A stretch of DNA of 64,000 bases from assembly GCA_964235485.1 (NCBI GenBank), contig CAXSAZ010000001.1, positions 124,001-188,000 of the forward strand. The letters run 5' to 3'. Shown piece after piece: positions 26,078-35,141 of this stretch. The translations under genes were made by a program, and so were the position numbers. The notes beneath the pieces were generated by a model. It worked only from the letters and a program-made list of their open reading frames with translations. It was not told the origin of the DNA and ran no database searches. Source of the DNA: CAHJXG01 sp964235485. GTDB taxonomy: Bacteria; Pseudomonadota; Alphaproteobacteria; Acetobacterales; Acetobacteraceae. The first letter of the stretch is position 1, and every line of letters starts with the position of its first letter.

Positions 26078-26800
26078 TTACCCGGCCGCTTTGCGCTCCG
26101 CCGCCTCCTCGGCTGAAGCCACGCCGCCATGGGCGGCCGACCAGGCGACGGGGTTCTCCAGGAAGCGCCGCACCTCGGCCAAGGCCGGCTCCGCAAAGTA
26201 TGGCCGGTCGCGGCACGCTTCCAGCACGTCCCACCAGTTGCACAGGTGATGCAGCGTGATGTCCATGGCGGCGAGCTTTTGGAAACTGCCGGGGAACACC
26301 CCGTAGAAGAACACGACGAACGCATGGTTCACCAGCGCGCCGGCGTCGCGCAGCGCCTGGGCGAACTGGATCTTGGATGCGCCGTCGGTGGTGAGGTCCT
26401 CGACCAGCAGGGTGCGCAGCCCTTCCGGCACGTCGCCCTCGATCAGCGCGTTGCGGCCGAAGCCCTTGGGCTTTTTGCGGACATAGGCCATGGGCGTCAT
26501 CAGCCGGTCGGCGATCCAGGCGGCGAACGGGATGCCGGCGGTCTCGCCGCCCGCCACGGCCTCGATGGACTCGTAGCCGACGTGACGCGAAATCTTCTCC
26601 GCCGCCATTTCGCACACCTTGGCCCGGGCGCGCGGGAAATAGATGATCTTGCGGCAGTCGATATAAACCGGGGACTTCCAGCCGGAAGTGAAGGTGTACG
26701 GCTCCTCCGGCCGGAAGTTCACCGCCTTGATCTCCAGCAGGATGCGCGCGGTGGTCAGCGCGGCGTCCCGGTCCCAATCCGTCATGTGCTGCGCCGCCAT
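26078..26800 (-). CDS. pyrE: Orotate phosphoribosyltransferase
   Basis: A 240-residue enzyme transferring ribose-5-phosphate from PRPP to orotate in UMP synthesis. The PRPP motif is LLVEDLTTDGASK around residue 136, the Lys-rich loop is AYVRKKPKGFGRNALIEG and an early FTSGWKSPVYIDCR block binds orotate. This longer version with the C-terminal CNWWDVLEACRDRPYF extension is the form seen in Rhodospirillales and Rhodobacterales. ATG at 26800 follows GGGACGG; an in-frame ATG at 26785 is also possible. It is divergent from the dehydrogenase gene. Confidence 0.92.
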   Translation of the reverse strand: MAAQHMTDWDRDAALTTARILLEIKAVNFRPEEPYTFTSGWKSPVYIDCRKIIYFPRARAKVCEMAAEKISRHVGYESIEAVAGGETAGIPFAAWIADRLMTPMAYVRKKPKGFGRNALIEGDVPEGLRTLLVEDLTTDGASKIQFAQALRDAGALVNHAFVVFFYGVFPGSFQKLAAMDITLHHLCNWWDVLEACRDRPYFAEPALAEVRRFLENPVAWSAAHGGVASAEEAAERKAAG

Positions 26801-26890
26801 CTGGCCCGTCCCGAAATCTTTGCTTGCGCTTCCTAGACCGCGGCGGGTCCACCGTCCATTCTGGCGCAAAGCTCAGGGGAGGCAACCCAC

Positions 26891-27961
26891 ATGGACCGGA
26901 CCTACAGGATCGCGGCAATACCCGGCGACGGCATCGGCAAGGAAACGGTGCCGGAAGGCCTGCGCGTGCTGGACGCCGCCGCCGCGCGCTTCGGCTTCAC
27001 GCTGCGAACCACGGAGTACGACTGGTCCTGCGAACGCTACGCCCGCACCGGCGCCATGATGCCGGCGGACGGCCTCGACCAGCTCCGGGCGCATGACGCG
27101 GTGTTCCTGGGCGCGGTCGGCTGGCCCGGCGTGCCTGACCACGTTTCGCTGTGGGGCCTGCTGATCCCGATCCGCCGCGGCTTCGACCAGTATGCCAACG
27201 TCCGCCCGTGCAAGCTGATGCCCGGCGCCAAGACCCCGCTCGCCGGCCGCACGGAGGCCGACATCGACTTCTACGTGGTCCGCGAGAACACGGAAGGCGA
27301 GTATTCCAGCCTCGGCGGCCGGCTGTTCGAGGGCACGGAGCGCGAGTTCGCCACCCAGCAGAGCGTGTTCACCAGGGCCGGCACCGACCGCATCCTGCGC
27401 TACGCCTTCGACCTCGCGACCACCCGGCCGCGCCGCAAGCTCACCTCGGCCACCAAGTCGAACGGCATCACCATCACCATGCCCTATTGGGACGAGCGGT
27501 TCCACGCCATGGCCGCCCAATACCCTGGCGTCACCGCCGACCAGTTCCACATCGACATCCTGTGCGCCCACTTCGTGCAGCACCCCGACTGGTTCGACGT
27601 GGTGGTCGGCAGCAACCTGTTCGGCGACATCCTGAGCGACCTCGGCCCCGCCGTGGCCGGCAGCATCGGCATCGCTCCCTCTGCCAACATCAACCCGGAG
27701 CGCGCGCATCCCAGCATGTTCGAGCCGGTGCACGGCTCGGCCCCGGACATCGCCGGGCAGCACGTCTGCAACCCCATCGGCCAGGTGTGGTCGGGCGCCA
27801 TGATGCTGGAGCACTTGGGGGAGGCCGACGCCGCGGCGGCGGTCGTGTCCGCCATCGAGACGCTGTTGCGGGACGGCGGCCCGCGCACCCGGGACATGGG
27901 CGGCCAGGCCGGCACCGCCGAGGTCGGCCGGGCACTGGCGGAGATCGTAAGGGCCGGGTAG
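26891..27961 (+). CDS. Tartrate dehydrogenase / D-malate dehydrogenase (decarboxylating)
   Basis: A 356-residue beta-decarboxylating dehydrogenase. The N-terminus YRIAAIPGDGIGKETVPEG, the substrate region YANVRPCKLMPG, VRENTEGEYSSLGG and SNLFGDILSDLGPAVAGS are those of the TtuC/DmlA group rather than of LeuB. The NAD-binding loop is MFEPVHGSAPDIAGQ. It oxidises D-malate, tartrate or a 3-alkylmalate-like substrate with NAD+. The start follows CAGGGGAGGC. It stands alone, divergent from pyrE with 90 bases between. Confidence 0.9.
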   Translation: MDRTYRIAAIPGDGIGKETVPEGLRVLDAAAARFGFTLRTTEYDWSCERYARTGAMMPADGLDQLRAHDAVFLGAVGWPGVPDHVSLWGLLIPIRRGFDQYANVRPCKLMPGAKTPLAGRTEADIDFYVVRENTEGEYSSLGGRLFEGTEREFATQQSVFTRAGTDRILRYAFDLATTRPRRKLTSATKSNGITITMPYWDERFHAMAAQYPGVTADQFHIDILCAHFVQHPDWFDVVVGSNLFGDILSDLGPAVAGSIGIAPSANINPERAHPSMFEPVHGSAPDIAGQHVCNPIGQVWSGAMMLEHLGEADAAAAVVSAIETLLRDGGPRTRDMGGQAGTAEVGRALAEIVRAG

Positions 27962-28037
27962 GCCGCGCTTGCGCCGGACCGCGGCTGCTCTTACATTACG
28001 CCAGCGTCTGCGAAAGAGTCGCAAATAGGGGTTTTCA

Positions 28038-28277
28038 TTGGGCCGTGACACCAGCACCATCGCTCGCCGCTGTGAGCGCGCCGTCGTGACGGCCTACCGC
28101 GAGCTGCGCGTGCATGGCAACGCGGACCTGGACTCGTTCCGCGCCTGCATCACGCTGTACCGGATCCACCATCCCGAATCCTCGCTGAACGAGGCCCGGC
28201 GCCTGGTTGCCGAGTGGATCGACCATCATGTGGTCCAGGCCAAGTCCGGCCCCACGCCCGGCTGCGACTGCGACTAG
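28038..28277 (+). CDS. Small conserved hypothetical protein
   Basis: A 79-residue soluble protein of unknown function. Helices ERAVVTAYRELRVHGN, DLDSFRACITLYRIHHP and LNEARRLVAEWIDHHV fill most of it, and it ends in a Cys-containing tail GCDCD. The best start in frame is TTG at 28038 because no ATG or GTG is suitably placed. Similar short proteins occur in Acetobacteraceae, to my recollection without a role. Its TAG stop shares the palindrome CTAG with the opposing gene. Confidence 0.65.
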   Translation: MGRDTSTIARRCERAVVTAYRELRVHGNADLDSFRACITLYRIHHPESSLNEARRLVAEWIDHHVVQAKSGPTPGCDCD

Positions 28278-28993
28278 CCGCCGCGCGCCCAGGTGATGGA
28301 CGCCCGGGCCAGCGCGTCGATGGTGTCCACCAGCGGCACGCCCAATTCCCCATGCGGCCCGGCCTGGAGGCCGAGCGGAATCTCCGTGCATCCCAGGACG
28401 ACCGCCTGCGCGCCGCGGGCACGCAGCGCCCGCACCGCCTCCGCCAGCGGCGCGTAAGCGTCCGTCACGCGGTTGGCCTTCACGGCGGCGATGGCCGGGA
28501 GCACCAGCCGCGCCATCTCCTCCGCCGTCGGCTCGATGCAAGGCCAGCCGGCGGCGGCGAGCCGGTCCTGGTATAGCTGCATCGCCAGCGTGGCGGCGGT
28601 GCCCATCACCGCGACCTGGCCCTTCGGCACCGCCTGTCGCCGCAGGTCGTCCGCTGCCGCCTCGACGATGTGCAGGATCGGCAAGTCCACCGCCGCGCGC
28701 ATCCCGTCGATCCAGCCATGCGCGGTGTTGCACGGGATCGCCACGGCGCCGCACCCGGCCGCCGCCAGCCCGCGCAGGCCGCGGACCAGCATCGGCAGCG
28801 CGTCCGGCCCGGTCCCGCTCCACGCCGCCACCCGGTCGGGCACGCGCGGGTCGGACCACAGCACTGCCGGCACGTGGTCCTGGTCGCGCTCCGCCGGGGT
28901 CAGCAGGGTGAGCCGCAGCATGAACTGCGCGCTGGCCAGCGGCCCCATGCCGCCCAGCACGCCCAGCACTCGATCCGGCCCCGCCCCGCTCAT
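28274..28993 (-). CDS. Aspartate/glutamate racemase family protein
   Basis: A 239-residue member of the Asp/Glu/hydantoin racemase superfamily. The two catalytic cysteines are in AIPCNTAHGW (about residue 87) and VLGCTEIPLGL (about residue 199), and the N-terminus is LGVLGGMGPLASAQFM. This is the YgeA-like amino-acid racemase pattern, interconverting L and D forms without PLP. The substrate is not determined. It is convergent with the small upstream-listed protein (shared CTAG) and divergent from the phosphodiesterase. Confidence 0.88.
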   Translation of the reverse strand: MSGAGPDRVLGVLGGMGPLASAQFMLRLTLLTPAERDQDHVPAVLWSDPRVPDRVAAWSGTGPDALPMLVRGLRGLAAAGCGAVAIPCNTAHGWIDGMRAAVDLPILHIVEAAADDLRRQAVPKGQVAVMGTAATLAMQLYQDRLAAAGWPCIEPTAEEMARLVLPAIAAVKANRVTDAYAPLAEAVRALRARGAQAVVLGCTEIPLGLQAGPHGELGVPLVDTIDALARASITWARGG

Positions 28994-29067
28994 GGTGCCA
29001 GTGTGCCCGATCCCGGCCCGGATGCAACGCCTTGACGCCGGGGCAGGCCGGGGCCAGGACGGTGGGC

Positions 29068-29934
29068 ATGTTCGACCTGCAAGGCCACCGCGGCGCCCGC
29101 GCCCTCCACCCCGAGAACACCTTGGAGGGCCTGCGGGCCGCCATCACCCTGGGCCTCCGGACCATTGAAATCGACGTGGGCGTGACGCGCGACGGCGCCG
29201 TGGTCGTCCACCATGACCCGGCGCTGAACCCAGACACCACCCGGGACCGGGCCGGCGCCTGGCTGCCGGAGCGCGGACCGCTGTTGCGGGAACTGACGCT
29301 GGCGCAGCTTGCCGAGTACGACGTGGGCCGCATCCGCCCCGGCACCCACTACGCCGAGCGCTTCCCGCAACAGGCCGCGCGGGACGGCGCCCGCATCCCG
29401 ACGCTCGATCAGGTCCTGGCGCTCGACGATGTGACCCATTGGAACGTCGAGCTGAAATCAATCCCCACACACCCCGGCTGGACCGTGCCCGCGGAGGAGA
29501 TGGTGGAGCGTGTCCTGCACGTCGCGGGCGCCGCCGCGGCGCTGAACCGGATCACCATCCAATCCTTCGATTGGCGTGCCCCCCGCCATGCCCGCCGCAT
29601 CCGGCCCGGCGTCGCCCGCGGCTGGCTGACGGACGCCCGCACCGTGGCGGACGCGGCGCTTTGGCTGGGGCGGGAGGTCGCGGACATGGAGGACGTGCCG
29701 AACGCGGTCGTCAAAGAAGGCGGCGGCACCTGGACGCCGGAGCACACGGACCTGACGGAAGGCCTGCTGGCCGAGGCGCACGGTCTCGGCCTGCTCGTCG
29801 TGCCCTGGACGGTGAACGCCCGCGCCGACATGCTGCGGCTGATCGGCTGGGGCGTGGACGGCCTGATCACCGACTGGCCGGACCGCGCCATGGCCGCGCT
29901 CGCGGACCGCCCGGCCGGGGCCGGGCGGCCCTAA
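29068..29934 (+). CDS. Glycerophosphodiester phosphodiesterase
   Basis: A 288-residue GDPD-type TIM barrel. Catalytic and metal residues are seen in LQGHRGARALHPENT (His near residue 7), TIEIDVGVTRDG (Glu/Asp) and VVHHDPALNPDTT (His). A late NVELKSIPTHP gives the second metal Glu. It hydrolyses glycerophosphodiesters to glycerol-3-phosphate and an alcohol. ATG at 29068 starts just before the barrel; an in-frame ATG at 29032 is less likely. There is no signal peptide, so it is probably cytoplasmic. It is convergent with gltA, 10 bases apart. Confidence 0.9.
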   Translation: MFDLQGHRGARALHPENTLEGLRAAITLGLRTIEIDVGVTRDGAVVVHHDPALNPDTTRDRAGAWLPERGPLLRELTLAQLAEYDVGRIRPGTHYAERFPQQAARDGARIPTLDQVLALDDVTHWNVELKSIPTHPGWTVPAEEMVERVLHVAGAAAALNRITIQSFDWRAPRHARRIRPGVARGWLTDARTVADAALWLGREVADMEDVPNAVVKEGGGTWTPEHTDLTEGLLAEAHGLGLLVVPWTVNARADMLRLIGWGVDGLITDWPDRAMAALADRPAGAGRP

Positions 29935-29944
29935 TCACCCCTGA

Positions 29945-31252
29945 TCACCCACGCGCGTCGAGCGGCACAAAGTCCCGCTGCACCGGGCCGGTGTAAACCT
30001 GGCGCGGGCGGCCGATGCGCTGGGACGGATCCTCGATCATTTCCTTCCATTGGCTGATCCAGCCGACGGTGCGGGCCACCGCGAACAGCACGGTGAACAT
30101 GCTGGTCGGGAAGCCCATCGCCTTCAGGATGATGCCCGAATAGAAATCGACGTTCGGGTAAAGCTTCTTGCTGATGAAGTAGTCGTCATGCAGCGCGATC
30201 CGCTCCAACTCCATGGCGAGTTCAAGCAGCGGGTCGTCCTTGATGCCCATCTCCGCCAAAACCTCGTGGCAGGTGCGCTCCATGATCTTGGCGCGGGGAT
30301 CGTAGTTCTTGTAAACCCGGTGCCCGAAGCCCATCAGGCGGATGTGGCTGTCCTTATCCTTCACCTTCTCGATGAAGGCCGGGATGTTGTCCTTGTGGCC
30401 GATCTCGCCGAGCATCTTCAGCACGGCCTCGTTGGCGCCGCCATGCGCCGGCCCCCACAGGCTGGCGATCCCGGCGGCGATGCAGGCGAACGGGTTGGCG
30501 CCGGTGGAGCCGGCCAGCCGCACCGTGCTGGTCGAAGCGTTCTGCTCGTGGTCGGCGTGCAGGATGAAGATGCGGTCCATGGCGCGCGCCAGCACGGGGC
30601 TGACGTGATACGGCTCCGCCGGGACGGCGTTCATCATGTACAGGAAGTTCTCGGAATAGCCGAGGTCGTTGCGCGGATACATGAACGGCTGGCCGATGGA
30701 GTACTTGTAGGCCCACGCGGCGATGGTGGGGAGCTTGGCGATCAGCCGGAACGCGCTGATGCGGCGGTGCTCGGGATCGTTGATGTCGAGGCTGTCGTGA
30801 TAGAACGCCGACAGCGCGCCCACCACGCCGCACAGCACCGCCATGGGATGCGCGTCGCGGCGGAAGCCGTCGTAGAAGCGGCGGATCTGCTCGTGCAGCA
30901 TGGTGTGGCGCATGACGCCGTGCTCGAACTCGCTTCGCTCCGCGGCGGTCGGCAGCTCGCCGTTGAGCAGCAGGTGGGCGACCTCAAGAAAGGTGGAATG
31001 CTCCGCCAACTGGTCGATCGGGTAGCCGCGGTGCAGCAGCACGCCCTCGTCGCCGTCGATGTAGGTGATCTTGCTTTCGCACGACGCGGTCATGCCGTAG
31101 CCGGGATCGTAGGTGAAGATTCCTAAGTTGCCGTAGAGCTTGCTGACATCGGCCACCGACGGGCCGATGGTGCCGGGCCGCAGCGGCAGCGAGAACGATT
31201 TGTTGGACCCGTCCAGGGTCATGGTGACCGACCCGTTTGCCGTGGTGCTCAT
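29945..31252 (-). CDS. gltA: Citrate synthase (type II, hexameric class)
   Basis: A 435-residue enzyme condensing oxaloacetate with acetyl-CoA at the entry of the TCA cycle. Active-site pieces are SLWGPAHGGANEAVLKML (His), MGFGHRVYKNYDPRAK (His) and NVDFYSGIILKAMGFP (Asp). The N-terminal domain FTYDPGYGMTASCESKITYIDGDEG identifies the Gram-negative, NADH-sensitive large form. Start ATG at 31252 has GGGATGACAG upstream; the frame before it is not family-like. A leader of about 175 bases separates it from the CHAD gene downstream on the same strand. Confidence 0.96.
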   Translation of the reverse strand: MSTTANGSVTMTLDGSNKSFSLPLRPGTIGPSVADVSKLYGNLGIFTYDPGYGMTASCESKITYIDGDEGVLLHRGYPIDQLAEHSTFLEVAHLLLNGELPTAAERSEFEHGVMRHTMLHEQIRRFYDGFRRDAHPMAVLCGVVGALSAFYHDSLDINDPEHRRISAFRLIAKLPTIAAWAYKYSIGQPFMYPRNDLGYSENFLYMMNAVPAEPYHVSPVLARAMDRIFILHADHEQNASTSTVRLAGSTGANPFACIAAGIASLWGPAHGGANEAVLKMLGEIGHKDNIPAFIEKVKDKDSHIRLMGFGHRVYKNYDPRAKIMERTCHEVLAEMGIKDDPLLELAMELERIALHDDYFISKKLYPNVDFYSGIILKAMGFPTSMFTVLFAVARTVGWISQWKEMIEDPSQRIGRPRQVYTGPVQRDFVPLDARG

Positions 31253-31427
31253 GCTGTCATCCCGTTCTGACCAGGCGGAATTCGCCGCCCTGCGATCCTG
31301 CGCTGCCGAGTCCGCCGCCTGAACCCTGCATGGTGGCAAAATAAGGGCGCAATTACCCGCGACGCAACCTTCGCTGTCGCAGCAATTCCCGGGCCTCGCG
31401 AACAGCGCGCGGCTTTAACGGACTGAT

Positions 31428-32912
31428 TCAGTTCCAGAATGGCTCCGTTTGGCGGAACCGCTTCCAGGCGTGGCCGATGCGCGCCCGGGCCGCCGCGGCG
31501 CCCGCCGTGACGAACCCCTCCATCAGCCCGGCCGCATGGCTGCGCTCCGCCCGGCCCAGGTGCGCCATCAGCCCGGCAGCCGTCGCGCCGTCGTTCAACG
31601 CGCCCAACTCCTCCTGCAAGGCCGACAAGCGCTTGACGAAGCGGCGCGCCGGCTTCTCGGGGAACAGCGGCAGGAAGAACTCCGCCGCGTAGCGCAGCCG
31701 CTTGCAATCCTTGCGCAGCTCATGCAGCGCCGGCAGCGGCAGCGCCGCGAGGTCCCGTCCGGCGTGGCGCACGCGCTTCATCTGGCGCGCCAGCGCCGCG
31801 GCGGCAAAGGCGGCGGTGTCCTCATGCAGCCGCGGGTTGGGCGTCGCCTCGCGCTCCCAGGGCCGCAACACGGACGCACAGGCCAAGCCGATCTGCAGCT
31901 CGCGGAACTCCGCGCCGGCCAGGTGGGTGCGCAGCTCGGCGTAGGCCGCCTGCCGCTGCCGCCGCGCCGCCGCGAGCAGGGCGCGGAACCGCCCGTCGTC
32001 CGGGAACGCCGCAACCGCGCGCTCCGCCGTGTCGCCGAGGAACACGTCCCAGTCCCGTGCGGCGCCCAGGCAGGTCGCGGTGGCGCGCAGCCCGGCACCC
32101 AACGGCTTGCGCTCCGGAAAGTCCGCGACCGGCCTGAAAACGGCGAGCGCGGACCGCAGCCGCCGGGTCGCAACGCGCATCTGGTGCACCGGCACGGGCG
32201 TGTCCCCGGCGCCGGCGCTTGCCGCCCAGTGCAGCATCGCGTCCAAAAGCTGGCCGATGATCAGGGCGGCGCTGTCGCTCGTCGTTTGGCCCGGCGCCGC
32301 GGCGGCCGGCCCGAGGTGGCGCGGATCAGGCTCGGCCCCGCGGGCAACCGCGGCGGCGAACGCCGCGAGGCCGGACCGCGGCACCGAAAGCCGGACGGCG
32401 CCGGCAAGCTCGGTCGCCGCGGGCCGCAGTTGCGCGGGTTCGCCGCGCAGCACCACCCGGCACGCCGGCTGCTCCGCCGTGACGCCGCGTGCCCGTCCGT
32501 CCAGCACGATGACCCGCACCGGCTTGGCCAGCGCCGGATCGGACGCGGCGGGGTCGTTCGGGCCTGGCGGACGCAGCGCGAACTCGGTGCGGCGCGCTTG
32601 CAGCGTCGCGACCGGGGCGAGGCCGTCGCCCAGGGAAGGGTGGAGGTCATCCGGGCGGGCGCCCTCCGCGACGAGTGGGGCCGGGCTGCCGGGCGGCCAG
32701 GGCCGGTCGGGCGCGGGGCGCAGCGCTTCCAGCCGCCAATGGCCGCGCTGCTCCGAAAGCGACAAGGCGCGTGCGGCCAGCGCGCCATCCGCCGTGTCAT
32801 GCCACAGCGTCGTCACCGCGGCGGTGCGCCCGGCGCGCGCCAGAAACGGCAGCTTGAGCAGGCGGGGCAGGTCCTCCGGGCTGAGTGCGAACTCCAGGCT
32901 GGTCTCGGTCAT
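31428..32912 (-). CDS. CYTH-CHAD domain protein (polyphosphate-binding type)
   Basis: A 494-residue protein. Residues 1 to about 200 are a divergent CYTH/triphosphatase-like half (TSLEFALSPEDLPRLLKLPF near the start). From about residue 225 a full CHAD domain follows, with PVHQMRVATRRLRSALAVF, HELRKDCKRLRYAAEFF and LSALQEELGALNDGATAAG, the conserved His/Arg/Lys helices. CHAD domains bind inorganic polyphosphate. The CYTH half lacks clear ExExK spacing, so triphosphatase activity is doubtful. It follows sixA by 10 bases, forming a two-gene operon. Confidence 0.85.
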   Translation of the reverse strand: MTETSLEFALSPEDLPRLLKLPFLARAGRTAAVTTLWHDTADGALAARALSLSEQRGHWRLEALRPAPDRPWPPGSPAPLVAEGARPDDLHPSLGDGLAPVATLQARRTEFALRPPGPNDPAASDPALAKPVRVIVLDGRARGVTAEQPACRVVLRGEPAQLRPAATELAGAVRLSVPRSGLAAFAAAVARGAEPDPRHLGPAAAAPGQTTSDSAALIIGQLLDAMLHWAASAGAGDTPVPVHQMRVATRRLRSALAVFRPVADFPERKPLGAGLRATATCLGAARDWDVFLGDTAERAVAAFPDDGRFRALLAAARRQRQAAYAELRTHLAGAEFRELQIGLACASVLRPWEREATPNPRLHEDTAAFAAAALARQMKRVRHAGRDLAALPLPALHELRKDCKRLRYAAEFFLPLFPEKPARRFVKRLSALQEELGALNDGATAAGLMAHLGRAERSHAAGLMEGFVTAGAAAARARIGHAWKRFRQTEPFWN

Positions 32913-32922
32913 TTCGCCGTGA

Positions 32923-33456
32923 TCAACCGCGGAAGCCGGGCAAGTCGCGCGGGCACAGGAACCGGACCAAACGGCCGCCCCCCTCATCGAGGGCCTGCCA
33001 GGGAACGGTGACGGTGAACTCGGCCAGGGCGCCGGTGGGGAAGCCCTCTGCCAGGCGGCGGATGTCCGGGTTGTCGAGCGACGCCGCTTGCGCCCCCACC
33101 AGCAGCATCGCCAGGTCATGTACGCCCGGATTGTGGCCCACCACCAGCACGCTGCGCGCGGTGGCGCCGACCTCCTGGATCACCCTCAGCATCACCGGCG
33201 CGGGCGCCAGGTACAGGCTGTCGAGCCGGTCCACCAGCGGGGTATCGGCCCACGGCTCAAGCGCTTCCAGCGTTTGCACGGTGCGGCGGGATGTCGAAAC
33301 CAGCACCACGTCCGGCACCAGGCCCAGCCCCTGCATCGCGGTCCGCATCGCCGCCGCCGCCGCCAAGCCGCGCCGGTTGAGCGGCCGTTGGTGGTCGGGG
33401 GTGTCTCGTTCGTCCCAGGACGACTTGGCATGTCGAAGCAGGAGGAGTTGCCGCAT
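32923..33456 (-). CDS. sixA: SixA-type phosphohistidine phosphatase
   Basis: A 177-residue histidine phosphatase. The RHG-like catalytic motif is LLLRHAKSSWDERDTPDHQR at the N-terminus, and the second histidine is in LVVGHNPGVHDLAMLL near residue 110. SixA enzymes remove phosphate from histidine of phosphotransfer proteins such as PTS components. The length and motif spacing suit the small cytoplasmic SixA form. ATG at 33456 begins the motif directly; an upstream ATG at 33492 adds 12 unlikely residues. It is the first gene of a unit with the CHAD protein and divergent from a photolyase gene. Confidence 0.87.
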   Translation of the reverse strand: MRQLLLLRHAKSSWDERDTPDHQRPLNRRGLAAAAAMRTAMQGLGLVPDVVLVSTSRRTVQTLEALEPWADTPLVDRLDSLYLAPAPVMLRVIQEVGATARSVLVVGHNPGVHDLAMLLVGAQAASLDNPDIRRLAEGFPTGALAEFTVTVPWQALDEGGGRLVRFLCPRDLPGFRG

Positions 33457-33587
33457 GAGGAGGAGACTGCCCGCACCCGGCCCCGCCCGCAAGCGGACAG
33501 GTGGGCGGGCTTGCGCCGTGCCGGGCCGGCGCCATTCTCGGATCGGGTGCGTAAGGGAGCGGGCATGGCGGCGCGGGTTGGAAACGG

Positions 33588-35141
33588 ATGACGGATGCCG
33601 CGGGCGGCACGCTGCGCATGGTGCTGGGCGACCAGTGCAGCGCCGGGCTGAGCGCGCTCCGCGACCTCGATCCCGCGCGGGACACCGTGCTGATGGCCGA
33701 GGTGATGGGCGAGTGCACCTACGTGAAGCACCACCCGAAGAAGATCGTGCTCGTGCTGTCCGCCATGCGGCACTTCGCCCGGGCGCTGCGGGCGCGTGGG
33801 GTGCAGGTCGATTACACCCGGCTCGACGACCCCGGCAACACCGGCAGCCTGCGCGGGGAGATGCTGCGCGCCGTCGCCCGGCACCGGCCCGCCGCCGTGG
33901 TCGCGACCGAAGCCGGCGAGTGGCGGCTCGCGGAGAACATGCGCCGCTGGCACGAGGCGTCCGGGGTCGCGACCGAAATCCGCGACGACGACCGTTTCCT
34001 GTGCCGCATTGGGGAGTTCCGCGCCTGGGCGCGCGGACGCGGCGCGTTCCGCATGGAAGCGTTCTACCGCGACATGCGCCGCCGCTACGACATCCTGATG
34101 GACGACGGCGCGCCCGCTGGCGGACGATGGAACTATGACCCCGAGAACCGCAAGCCGCCGCCGAAGGGCGTCGCCCCGCCCGCCGTCCCGCGCTTCGAGC
34201 CTGACGAGATCACGCAAGAGGTGATGGCGCTGGTGGCGCGCACGTTCCCGGACCACTTCGGCGACGTGGACGGCTTCGCCCTGCCGGTGACGCACCGGGA
34301 CGCCGCCGCGGCGCTGCAGGACTTCGTGGCCAACCGCCTGCCGCTGTTCGGCGAATGGCAGGACGCGATGGTGACGGGGGAGAGCGCGATGTTCCACGCG
34401 GTTGTTTCCACCTCGCTGAACACCGGGCTGCTCACCCCGCTGGAAGCGTGCCGGGCCGCGGAGGCCGCCTGGCGCACCGGGGTGGCCCCGCTCAACGCCG
34501 TGGAGGGCTTCGTGCGGCAAATCCTGGGCTGGCGGGAGTTCGTGCGCGGCGTGTACTGGCTCAAGATGCCGGACTACGCCCGGCTGAACAGCCTGGGCGC
34601 GACCCGGCGGCTGCCGGCGTTCTTCTGGACGGCGGAGACGCGGATGAACTGCCTGCGCCAGGCCATCGGCGACACCCGCCGCCACGCCTACGCCCACCAT
34701 ATCCAGCGCCTGATGATCACTGGCAACTTCGCGCTGATGGCCGGCCTCGATCCCGACGCGGTCGATGAATGGTACCTCATCGTCTATGCCGACGCCTACC
34801 AGTGGGTCGAGATGCCGAACGTGCGCGGCGTCGCGCTGCACGCCGACGGCGGGATCATGGCGTCCAAGCCCTACGCGGCGTCCGGCGCCTACATCAACCG
34901 CATGAGCGACTACTGCCGCGGGTGCCACTACGACGTGAAGCTCGTTGTGGGGGAGCGCGCGTGCCCGTTCAACGCGCTGTACTGGGACTTCATCGCCCGG
35001 CACGCCGCGCGCTTCGCCGGGAACACGCGCATGGCGGCGCCGGTGCAAACGCTGGCCAAGATGGACCCGGACCGCCTCGCCGCGCTTCGGGACCAGGCGG
35101 CGGGGTTCCTCCGAGCGGTGGACGCGGGGGAGGCGGTCTAG
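33588..35141 (+). CDS. Iron-sulfur bacterial cryptochrome/(6-4) photolyase, PhrB type
   Basis: A 517-residue member of the FeS-BCP family. Its N-terminal Rossmann-like domain (LRMVLGDQCSAGLSAL, KIVLVLSAMRHFA) binds the ribolumazine-type antenna. The C-terminal half holds FAD and a [4Fe-4S] cluster. The four cluster cysteines are Cys355, Cys443, Cys446 and Cys459 (MNCLRQ, YCRGC, ERACPF), spaced exactly as in the Agrobacterium PhrB protein. The block MITGNFALMAGLDPDAVDEWYL is the family FAD-binding signature. It repairs (6-4) UV photoproducts. Its TAG stop overlaps the stop of the opposing phosphatase through CTAG. Confidence 0.94.
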   Translation: MTDAAGGTLRMVLGDQCSAGLSALRDLDPARDTVLMAEVMGECTYVKHHPKKIVLVLSAMRHFARALRARGVQVDYTRLDDPGNTGSLRGEMLRAVARHRPAAVVATEAGEWRLAENMRRWHEASGVATEIRDDDRFLCRIGEFRAWARGRGAFRMEAFYRDMRRRYDILMDDGAPAGGRWNYDPENRKPPPKGVAPPAVPRFEPDEITQEVMALVARTFPDHFGDVDGFALPVTHRDAAAALQDFVANRLPLFGEWQDAMVTGESAMFHAVVSTSLNTGLLTPLEACRAAEAAWRTGVAPLNAVEGFVRQILGWREFVRGVYWLKMPDYARLNSLGATRRLPAFFWTAETRMNCLRQAIGDTRRHAYAHHIQRLMITGNFALMAGLDPDAVDEWYLIVYADAYQWVEMPNVRGVALHADGGIMASKPYAASGAYINRMSDYCRGCHYDVKLVVGERACPFNALYWDFIARHAARFAGNTRMAAPVQTLAKMDPDRLAALRDQAAGFLRAVDAGEAV

